Positions 19,913-29,447 of a DNA stretch of 64,000 nucleotides are shown here, piece after piece. Location of the stretch: NCBI RefSeq assembly GCF_001640805.2, contig NC_066845.1, positions 23,314,307 to 23,378,306 of the forward strand, read 5' to 3'. Below the pieces are notes generated by a model. That model saw nothing but the letters and a program-made list of their open reading frames with translations, did no database searches and was not told the DNA's origin. The translations under genes and the position numbers were made by a program. This stretch comes from Lates calcarifer. Lineage: Eukaryota > Chordata > Actinopteri > Centropomidae. Numbering within the stretch: position 1 is the stretch's first letter; every line of letters starts with the position of its first letter.

Positions 19913-21340
19913 TCACAGAGAAATCTCAGTTTGACTGATTTTGATATCAGTGGTTTTAGCATCACCAGCCTTTCCAATACCAAAAAATGGGAAGAGTTTC
20001 TCAGTGAAAGTGTCTCTGTGAGTGTAGATGTGAGTCATGTCTTCAGGGTTGTAGAAGGACACCTTCCCCCTGTCATAGTCCAGCTGGATTCTGATCCTCT
20101 GGAGACTCTTCTTCACTTTGACAGTCTTACCAACAACATCAGTGTATTTTCCTCTGCGATGCCATAAACACCAGACTCCATATTTTGGTTCAACAGACAG
20201 CTTCTCCTTCCTGTTAAAAGATTCTTTGGCCAAACCCACATTCCAGACAGGATGGTCTCCCACCTCCACCTCCCAGCTGTGTTTCCCTGAGCTGAAGCCC
20301 TCAGAGCCCAGAACATTTGCATATTGAGTGCATCTCTCTGGATTGTCAGGGAGCTGCCGATTTGTGTCTCCACATCTCACACTGGTCAGATCATCAGACA
20401 GATAGAGACAGGCAGGTGCAGTGTTTGGGTCCAGAATGACAGGACTGAAGCGGACCTTGTCCCTCATCTTCTCCCAGACTCTGAAGGACAGGTTGCCCAG
20501 GTGTTTGGCCACATCTATCAGAGCTCCTGAGACCAGCTGTGGATCTGACAGTGAGCTCTGGGCTCTGGCTCTGGTCTGAGTGGCTTTATAACTGCTGAGG
20601 AACGCCACCTTGTGTTTCTGCAGCTCTTCTTCAACAGCACAGATACTGTCTGACAGAGAGGAGATCTGCTCCTGAATCATCTTCATCTCTCTGCTCATAG
20701 TCTTCCCCTTCTGCTCCTCTTCCTCCCTCAGAGCTGCCAGTCTGGACTCCTCTTCTTCTTTCAGGAACTGGTGGAGCTTGTTGAACTCTGCTCTGATCTG
20801 CTTCTCTGTGGACAACAGCTGCTTCTTGGAGTGTTGAATCACATCATTGTATGTTTCCTCCACTTGTTTGTATTTGTTCCTCTTGTCCTGTAGAGACTTT
20901 AAGTCAGATTTCAGCTGCTCCTTCAGGTCACTGACTGCTTGTTCTACAGGAACCACCTTGTGACTCTCGTGAAGAGAAAACTCACAGACAGGACACACAG
21001 CTCTATCTTCATCCTTACAGAACAATTTAGGCTCTTCTTGATGTTTACTACACACCACCTCCATCTTCTGTTCTGTCTTTTCTGTCCCAGATGATCCAGC
21101 TTTCTGTCTCCCAGCAAAGGAATCAGCCAGTTCCTTCAGTGCAAAGTTCACATCTGGATGATCTTTTGAAGATTTTCTTTTACAAATGGGACAGTTTTTG
21201 TTTTTAGCTTGTTTCCAGAATTGTTGCAGGCAGCTTGAACAGAAGCTGTGGCTGCAGCTCAGAGACACAGGATCTCTGAAAGTCTCTGAACAAATGTGGC
21301 AACTCAAGAAATCCTCAACAAGAGCAACTTTCTCAGCCAT
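19913..21340 (-). CDS. TRIM35-like E3 ubiquitin ligase, copy 6 (5'-most gene of the array)
   Basis: Complete 475-residue single-exon protein and the last TRIM seen on the right. RING CHICSETF, spacer KAGSSGTEKTEQKMEVV (nearly identical to copy 1), B-box DEDRAVCPVC with ESHK. B30.2 has the most unusual first half of its third loop: ESFNRKEKLSVEPKYG, then LWHRRGKYTDVVGKTVKV. Two conservative changes fall in the core strand (RIRIQLDYDRGKVSFYN, where the other copies have RIRVQL and GEVSF). Upstream class B with a CCAAT box at 21509; beyond about 21650 no more array sequence is recognisable, so this is the edge of the array. AATAAA candidate about 432 nt after the stop. All zinc ligands and the reading frame are intact. 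Confidence 0.9.
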   Translation of the reverse strand: MAEKVALVEDFLSCHICSETFRDPVSLSCSHSFCSSCLQQFWKQAKNKNCPICKRKSSKDHPDVNFALKELADSFAGRQKAGSSGTEKTEQKMEVVCSKHQEEPKLFCKDEDRAVCPVCEFSLHESHKVVPVEQAVSDLKEQLKSDLKSLQDKRNKYKQVEETYNDVIQHSKKQLLSTEKQIRAEFNKLHQFLKEEEESRLAALREEEEQKGKTMSREMKMIQEQISSLSDSICAVEEELQKHKVAFLSSYKATQTRARAQSSLSDPQLVSGALIDVAKHLGNLSFRVWEKMRDKVRFSPVILDPNTAPACLYLSDDLTSVRCGDTNRQLPDNPERCTQYANVLGSEGFSSGKHSWEVEVGDHPVWNVGLAKESFNRKEKLSVEPKYGVWCLWHRRGKYTDVVGKTVKVKKSLQRIRIQLDYDRGKVSFYNPEDMTHIYTHRDTFTEKLFPFFGIGKAGDAKTTDIKISQTEISL

Positions 21341-24300
21341 TTTCTCTGTTTTCGTAAATGAAACACTCACCAAATTAAATTTCCCTTCAGCTTTTCTCTT
21401 ACAGTCCCAAAGTGATCATTATTCAGTTAGTGATTTCTCCTCCTGTAATGGCGTCCTCACTCTGTTCAGCAATGTCAAAGACTGTTTTAATCGTTCTCCT
21501 GATCTTTCATTGGTTAATCATTAATGGCAGCTATCTGCTAGTTTTTATTACCTTTCTACAGAACAGGGTAAAGGTTAAAGTCTGTGAAGCCTCTCCTTCA
21601 GAATCTGGAAAACTTTACAGTTTAATGAAAGAACATTATTGAGGTGTGTGCATGTATTTGTGGATTGTGTTTGATTATGGGTAGATGACAGAAGCATTTA
21701 GTGACTTTAACTCTATTTTTCTTTTCCATACACTGCTTCATAATGTAATCCCCTAAATTCTGGTTTCTCAAATGGTTTAAGAGAAGCAAAGAGAAGAGAA
21801 GCTGCTGATTTTTTTTGATGCAAATATCTTCACTGAATAAGTCAGATGAGTATTTTGTCCACACACACTCATCTCATCATCAGTTTTCACCACTGGAGGT
21901 CAGCAAGAACATTCAGCTGCAGAAAACTGAAAACCTTCAGCTGTGAAGTTTGTCTTTAATGTTTTACTAAACCCCTGAAACACTTCAGTAAATATCTGAG
22001 CCTGCTCCATCGATGTATCACGTGAGTTTCAAAGATGAACACAATGTATGTTCATGCGTCTGAGCAGCAGAACCTTTCCTCAGTGTGTGGAGCTCTCACT
22101 AACACTTAACCCCAACACTCCCCCAGGATCTCTGAGTAACTGAATACACACAGAGCGCCTCTTTCACTGAGGGTTAAAGAAGAAGATGTGAACTGTGGCT
22201 GTGTGTTTTTCAGTGTGTTAGCTGGAGAGAAGCAGAGCTGTAAGGAGGAGAAAGAGAGAGAGGGGGGAGGAGGGGTGAGAGATGAATATTTGATCAGCTC
22301 CTCTCTGGCCCTGTGTGCTATAATATTGATGTGGTCCAGAGGCCTTGAAGCCGCCTCTCTCCAGCTCACAGGTACATTAACACACCGGTAGCATACCTGA
22401 GCTCTCCCTGACATCCCGGTGGAGAAAACCTGTGTGGTGTGAATAAGATTATGTGTGTATTTATTTATTCATCACCTTTACCTGAGGTTTTCCCGCAGTA
22501 TTTAAACACCTCATGTGATGAAACATATTTTTTTTCCTGGTGTTGTCGACCTGAGCACTTGTGTTCATTGTGCTGTGTTATTAAAAGCCACGGCAACAGG
22601 AAGCACATGCCTCTGAGTGGCTGGTGGTTGTCTGTTAATATTGTGTGTCAGGTGTTGTCTTCAGTGGTTCTGGTCAACAGTTTAAGACGAATTAACCCGC
22701 AGGTAACCATAGCAACAGTATTCTGTTTAGCGCTCACGAGTCTCACTAGTAGAACGCCGCCTAACTAAACAAACAAACTTTAAAAAATGGATGACAATTA
22801 TTCAAACACATCTTTCTCTTTTGTGATAAAGGGCAGTGGCATAAGCATGAGTACTTGCACCCGGATACTCTGATGGAAACGATGTGAAGACCTCATCCAG
22901 GTGTTTGAAGAAGCTCTTAATGGCTGAGATGGTGTGAATTCAAGACACATGCACTCATATGATCAGAAACCTGTCCATCAGCCTTTGGTTTATAAAGTCT
23001 AAATACAGAACTTTTCATCCAAAAATCAATAAAGAATCTGTATTTTTGAGTTTTGGTTCTTTCGGCTCTTTGGCTTTCCCACAAATCCTTAGAGCGTACG
23101 CTAATGTTGTGGTTGACAGAAGTATGGAAATCAACTTTTCATCCAGTTTTAAATCCCACACTACTTCACAATATCATCACATTGATCTATGAGACCTCCA
23201 ATGGCAAGAAATGACATGTTGTGTGTTTCAGATGTCATTGCTGCTGCCTGAAAGACTAAGTCACTTTTTAGGGAAGAAAAAAAGAAACGTTATTTCTCTT
23301 TCAAATAAAAAGTTGAAATGATAATTAAATATCGCATCTTTACTCAAATCAATACACTCAGGAATTTTGCTAATACAACCTTTTTTGTTCTGGTGCTATC
23401 ATCTTGTAATTGTCACTTGTGGCTGTAGCTGCAGAAGTTACCGTCTCACTTAAAGAGCATCTGCCAATCTCTAAAAGTGAAAGTGACATTTTTTTCTTTT
23501 TTTGTTTACTTGTGATTGCATTCAACAGTCTGTAGGGGGCAGCCTTTTATTTATCAGTTGCTGCTGTTGTACAGAGCCGTGCTGCTCCATGTCATGTTCT
23601 GCTTTTCAACTCCTATAATGTTAAACCTGTGCTGCTTTATATCCTCGTGTTACATCGCCTCATCATCAGCATTAAAGTTTGATATAAAGCCTCTCCCTCT
23701 GCACACTCACTGCCCTCATCAACAGGGGTCAGAAGTTCAAAGATGAGATAATGTTCTTGATAATGCATCTGGAGCTGCTGATTGGTTCAGCGTGTGCACT
23801 GAGGGTCACATTTCTGTACATGACACCTGCTGACCTGCAGGAAGAGCCTGCTCCGTCATCAACAGTGAGCAGAGGAAAAAGAGTGTGGGCTCAGCAGGAG
23901 GTGCACTCCAACTCAGTGTGCATTATTTTCTGCTCTCTCTGTGTCTGTCCTTTCACTTATTCAAACACTTCTATGCTCAAATGTTTTATATTCTCTTTCC
24001 TTTGTTGATCTTGGATGCAGCAGTTATGTGCCACAGAGCCATGGTGATTGTGTAACTCAAAATCATGCTGGACCAGTTTTGAGTTGAGTTTCCTCTTCAG
24101 AGTACGTGTTGTTTTATTGGTCTGTTGCAGGAGAAAATTGCAGTTTTGCACTTTCACATCCCTGTTTGACGAGATGAGTTCAAACTGGGGCTTTTTAAAA
24201 ACTCTTACAGACAAAAATTAGCCTGAGATTTTCTTGCTCATCTCAGCAGAAGTCTGCTGGAACTTTTTCACTGGTTGAATATACACAACTCAGACATAAA

Positions 24301-25260
24301 GCGAAAATCTTTGTGATGGATCACCTCCTGAAGTTTCTGCCTGTTTATTTTCGTAACACAGTGAAATAAAGATAAGACTTTATTGATCCTCAAGAGGGAA
24401 ACAGCAACACAGGAAACAGACCACAGAGTCAGGTTGGAGCAGGATGTAGATAAGCAGAAAATTAAAAATAGAAAACATTAGAACATTAGAAAGTTCTAGA
24501 CTATGCAGTATCCTTGACCAGTGTAATGGAGCATACACTACACTGTGGACACCTGAACATTTCACCTGTATGTTATTGCTGAACATCTCAATCCAAAACC
24601 ACAGACGTTCACCTGACGCTGTAACAGCCTCCACTCTCATTCTCATGATTTGTTGCCATTTAATTACAGAAGCATTAGTTGGGTAATAAAGCCTGGCTCC
24701 TGTTCAACCCCACAGGTACAGGCCAGTCAAGTTCTTCGAAAGCAAACCAGGAAAACTATTTCTTCATGGAGCTGCACAGGAACTTTTCTCACAGTGATAC
24801 AGAACCTTCTTCCAAGCTACTGCCACAAATCAAATGGACACACGCTGAAAAAACAAGGAGAGCAGCCTCCTGATTTTGAGCAAAGTTTGAAATACATGAA
24901 ATATTAATGTATTGAAAATTGTAATAATTACAGTGATGATATAATATAATGTGTTAACATCAAAGTAAGACCAGTGGTTACCTGCAAGATACAGAAACAA
25001 CCTAAAAGCATGTATATTTCAGGACATGTAAAAACACCAAGTGAGTTTTTTTAAGGGTAAAATCAACTGTGATACATTAGAAAATGAAGCACAGACAGAG
25101 CCCTCCATCAGTTACAGTGGAGCAGGCTGCAGACAAAAGAAAGAGAACCAAGGGAAAGAGAAAGTGGGAGCATCTTCGGGGATTACCAGGTCATATTCAT
25201 GTAGGATCATAGTTTATTCTTTTTAAACATGGCTGAATTATTCAACAGTTTTTGCTTCAG
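21341..25260. other. Right edge of the TRIM array and gene-poor DNA
   Basis: Class B flank to about 21650, then no more array modules. Nothing coding was recognised. A sequence at about 22280-22365 (gaatatttgatcagctcctc and onward) is non-repetitive and balanced in composition and may be a conserved non-coding element. A motif with gtagggggcagcc at 23532 resembles a CTCF core. At 24375-24410 (agactttattgatcctcaag) there is a likely scrap of a common fish retroelement end. Confidence 0.4.
21509..21513 (-). promoter_or_regulatory. CCAAT box upstream of TRIM copy 6 (class B)
   Basis: AACCAATGA on the minus strand, 169 nt before the ATG at 21340. Confidence 0.55.
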
Positions 25261-25261
25261 A

Positions 25262-25286
25262 TTTTTTTTTTTTTTTTTTTTTTTTT
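25262..25286. repeat. Poly(T), 25 nt
   Basis: Uninterrupted T run. Confidence 0.9.
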
Positions 25287-25377
25287 CCAGAAGAGCACTG
25301 GGACACGTAAACCAAGGCCACCAGCGAAACACTGTTAGATTTAACTTAGTAACTGTTAAGAAGAATATACTCTCATG

Positions 25378-25429
<52 letters not shown>
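25378..25429. repeat. (CT)n(CA)n microsatellite
   Basis: A CT run of about 29 nt passes directly into a CA run of about 24 nt. Confidence 0.95.
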
Positions 25430-25567
25430 TAAACACAAATGATCTTTAATTGGGAGAACAAACTTGGTGGATTTGTTTAGATGAAAAAATATATTTTGTT
25501 GTTCATTAGATATTCCTCAGGGTCTGTAACATAGACGTCTAAGATGCCATGTGTGATCCTGCTCAGC

Positions 25568-25568
<1 letters not shown>

Positions 25569-25628
<60 letters not shown>
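25569..25628. repeat. (TG)30 microsatellite
   Basis: Pure TG run of 60 nt, first of a cluster of TG and CA runs. Confidence 0.95.
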
Positions 25629-25629
<1 letters not shown>

Positions 25630-25776
25630 ACATGTTGCCTTGTGTCATATACATGAGAGTCCTCCAAGGACCAAATGTCTTTTTCCACCTCCTCCGTCTC
25701 CATGGTGAAACAAATGAGGTTCCTTCCTAGTGGGATCATCGAGGATTTTTTGAACGTGTGTGTATGTGTGTGACAA

Positions 25777-25787
25777 ACACACACACA

Positions 25788-25829
<42 letters not shown>
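25777..25829. repeat. (CA)n microsatellite, one interruption
   Basis: CA run of about 53 nt broken once by CATA; it can pair with the TG run at 25569-25628. Confidence 0.95.
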
Positions 25830-25831
<2 letters not shown>

Positions 25832-25919
25832 TCACAGTGTTGTCAGCAACACTGACACTTGCTGTCTTGTCCCTGCTGTCATAAAACATGCTGTTTGTTT
25901 TACACATCTGTCTGCCAAG

Positions 25920-25922
<3 letters not shown>

Positions 25923-25959
<37 letters not shown>
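25923..25959. repeat. (CA)n microsatellite
   Basis: Pure CA run of about 37 nt. Confidence 0.95.
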
Positions 25960-25961
<2 letters not shown>

Positions 25962-26147
25962 TCCCCTGCCAAGGTCTGTTTTCTATCACCGTGATTCTTG
26001 CTGAGTGACCATGACTCTGCTGTTTGCTTTAAAATCTTGCAAAACCAAACTTTATTAAGCATTTAAGTTAAGACATTAAGCTAATATGTGTTGTGGATTG
26101 GGAGCAGTTTAAAATGCCTGCATTCACCCACCTGCACAAACAAACGG

Positions 26148-26173
26148 ACACACACACACACACACACACACAC
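26148..26173. repeat. (CA)n microsatellite
   Basis: CA run of about 26 nt. Confidence 0.9.
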
Positions 26174-26329
26174 CTTTTGCACACACACTCCTCAGGGCTT
26201 GCTGCTAATCTTCACAGCCTCCCCTCATCATCATTTAACCCACCGGAGACCATGAAGATCATGTTTCTACCCTCAGTGCACACACACACACTCTCAACAC
26301 CACAGTTCCTCCGTTCATCCGTCGTGGCT

Positions 26330-26560
26330 GAACGTCTGGAGGGGTTGTGCGGACTGACAGATCCTCTGGGTTTGTGTCACCAGCTGCCTTGGATGCATTA
26401 GCGGCGCAGACTGGACCGTCCCCCCGGCTGAAATCGCAGCCTTGCCTCAGTCCCCTGGCGAGCTGCGCATCATTAGCTGCCATCTTGGCCCTGACACTTG
26501 CTGTGTCCCGTCAGAACCAGAGGGACGCCGTGGACAGGCATCGTGGAAATGAGGAAACGC
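26330..26560. other. Possible conserved non-coding element
   Basis: About 230 nt of balanced, GC-richer, non-repetitive sequence flanked by CA runs and AT-rich DNA. Short frames exist on both strands but no domain is recognised. Status as a regulatory element is a guess from composition only. Confidence 0.25.
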
Positions 26561-26699
26561 TGTTGTGATTTATATGAATGTGAGGGGATGAAGTTTTGGA
26601 GACGTGAAAGAGGGCAGAGTAAAATTATGTAAGTCTAAAAACATGCTGAATTTTTCTAAAATGTTTTTTCCCCTATTTCTAAAACCAGCATTGTTTATT

Positions 26700-27190
26700 T
26701 GGAATAATCTGTAGCAGAACTGGATAATGAACAGTTATTGGATGGATGATGAAATCTGGTGCAGATGCTGATGATCCCCAGAGGATGAACCCTGGTAATT
26801 ATGGTGACCCATCTGATTTTTCCTCTTGTGCCACTATGAGGATAACATTCATGGTTGTAAGGAAAATGTTTCAACAACTACTGGATGGATTGCAATAAAA
26901 CTTACATTCATGCTCCCCTCAGGATGAACTGTAATGACTTTTCTGACCCGTTAACTTCCCATACAGCCCAATGATCAGATCAAGATGTTCAATTCTTTGG
27001 TTTGTGACAATGTATTTACAAAAGTAATGATGTTAGTCTGCTGTCTGTAAATTACGGTGGCCCTGAAGGTCAAAGAACAACCACAATTCAGGAAAGAAAA
27101 CAACATTTCAGAAAACAAATGTGAACATGTTAACATGCTAACATTAGCATCGCTGTGCAAACTCACAGAGCCACCAGTATTCCTGTACAC
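26700..27190 (+). repeat. Dispersed fish repeat, two degenerate monomers
   Basis: Two related segments: 26730-26815 (ttattggatggatgatga... ccccagaggatgaaccctgg... ggtgaccc) and 26872-26950 (caacaactactggatggatt... ctcaggatgaactgtaatga). They are followed by a stretch rich in gttaacatgctaacattagc. A second copy of the family lies at 59928-60110. I recognise the pattern as a common non-coding dispersed repeat of ray-finned fish, probably a non-autonomous DNA element. Confidence 0.65.
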
Positions 27191-29100
27191 TTTTAGTTTT
27201 GTTATTTTAATGTTAATGTGATTTCTGCTGAATTAACGTCTTTCTATATATTGTTGTTTGTTTCTAAGTTACTGTTTTCCTTGCTTCTTGCTTTCTCTCT
27301 CTCTTTCTTTATAGATCTCAGCACCTGATACTGTTAAATAAGAGTTAAATCAAATTGAAAAGACAACAACGAGAGGAAGTTTGGTATGAATATGAAAAGC
27401 ATCTTGATGAAGACTAAATTCAATAATTTATTTCAGCCGGGTCAGAAAGTTGTCTCTTCCAAAGCCCTGGAGAGTTTCATTCAGCCCCTGGTAATGTTGT
27501 TATGACGGCTGAGCTAATGCAGCATCCTGTCATGTTGTTGTGTGGCTGTTTCCCTCAGGAACTGTTGTGTGTGTGAGTATCTCGCTGAAGGAGAGCAGAG
27601 GAAGGAGGGGGTTATTACAGTACATTAAGAGAGGGATTATACTGACCATGCTGACATCAACATGTTAGCTAATTGACAAGGGGGATATACATGCTGTTTA
27701 CCAAATCCTCTTTGGGCTCAGACTGAATAAAACACTTCCAGGGTGAGTGAATGAAACACACACAAGCGAGGATTAGAGGACTGAGGAGTTGTACATGACC
27801 CGCAGATGTCAAATTAAAACCTGAGATGGGGCTGAGCAGATTGTCAGGATGGAGTCCGGAAAATGTGGTTAGCCGTCACTTTTTGATGATGCCTCCGGTT
27901 TGTTTGACACCACTGGAGTTACTGTGTCTGTTATCTGATTTTTATTTTGCCTCAGTAGAAAGTTACTCTCCTGGAAGAGCAATATTTATTGTCTCATGAG
28001 GACCTGCAGGTCTGGAAAAGTCTTGAAAAGCATTTAATTTAACCCTTGAAAAATGGCTACAAGGGTATCACAAAGTCTTACAAAAGTATTGAGTACTCTC
28101 TCTTGTCTTGCTCAGGCAGTAATGTCACCTATAAAATGATTTTTGTATCTGACTGCAGCCTGTGTTACACACTCAAAAAGTAAACGTGGCAGATTCCAGC
28201 AGTTTTCATACAGGTACGATTGCTTCATGCTGAGTGTGATTACCCTCCTCTCCACTCCCACCATTCACATTAGCGTTGCTGCTACACACACTGATAAAGT
28301 AGGTGGTGGTATGCACCTAGTTGGTCTGCAATCCAACAATAAACACAAAGAAGATGAAGAGTATGCTGCACTGCACATCCTAAATAACAGTCTGAAACTG
28401 AGCCCACAGGTCATCTGTGCAGCAGCTTATTGCAGCCTATGGTTACATTTTGTTGTTAAGCTAGCAGCTGTAATAATGATGATGGAAACAAAGTAAAGTA
28501 AATCACCACAAAACAAAGAACTGAATGTGTGAAAGTCTCAGTCGTGTTCAACTTATATAATCAGGAAACTTCCTCTGGGGTGAAACAATGTTGACTTTCT
28601 ACTATTTATTTCCCACAGACCATTACATCAACAGAGAAGGTTAAACAGGAAGTGTCTTTTGAAAGTTTTCAGTCATGCATATTTAACTGATGAGCCATCA
28701 AATCTCACTCTGTCAGCTCCAGAATGTCTGAGGTGCAGCCTGAGGTGAAAGTGCTGCCAAAGCACAAAGTAAAAACTCAGAGAATCGTTGGACAACATGA
28801 ACCGGCTCACCTCGGATTAAACCAGCTTCGAGTGTGACCGTGGAGCCTTTGAGCGACCGAGGCCTCGCCACTAAGAGGAGTGCGGTTTGGCCTCGGCGGG
28901 TGTGACAGCAGCCTTCACCTGGATGTAGCTCAATAAATAACTGTGATGGGTAATTTGTGCGTTGTGGAGCAACAAGTTGACGGTTGATCTGTGGGTCAAA
29001 GACTCGAGGCCAAGGCTCGCTGCAGCTGCATCGCTGGTCAAATACGACTCATGTAAAATTCATAGATGATGTGAAGTCAAAGTAACGGCCTCGTCTCCAC
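27191..29100. other. Gene-poor DNA
   Basis: No gene or known repeat seen. A sequence at about 27440-27560 looks unique and even in composition. The stretch 28840-28920 is locally GC-rich. Confidence 0.4.
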
Positions 29101-29447
29101 CCTGTCCTTCATGTTCGTCTCTCTTCTCCATTTTGTTTCCTCTTTTATCTCCTCTCTTCTCTCATCTCCTTGTTTCTTTTTCTATCTTTGCCTCCTTCTT
29201 GTTTTCTCTCTTCTCTGCACCCTCACCACTCTTTCCTTCCTTTCCTCTCTCATCTACTTCCTTCCTCTTCTGCCTCCTCTCCTCTCCTGTCCTTTTCTTG
29301 TTTCCTCTTTTGTCACCTCTCTCCTCTCCTGCTTTCCTTGTTTTCTCTCCTCTCATTTCCTCTTGTCTCCTCTCCTAAAAATCCTCCCTCACCTCCTCAT
29401 TTCCTCTCTCCTCTCCTCTGTCCTCCCCTCTCATCCAGCCACAAAGG
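29101..29447. repeat. Polypyrimidine tract, about 350 nt
   Basis: Almost only C and T on the plus strand, mostly variants of tcctctc. Frames through it give leucine/serine/phenylalanine-rich pseudo-proteins and are not genes. Such tracts can form triplex DNA. Confidence 0.85.

Noticed and set aside
24375..24410. agactttattgatcctcaag as a retroelement end
   Set aside because: Probably a fish retroelement scrap, but too short to place or to list as a separate element.
25563..25994. Long frames with CVCVCV or THTHTH repeats
   Set aside because: Translations of TG/CA microsatellites.
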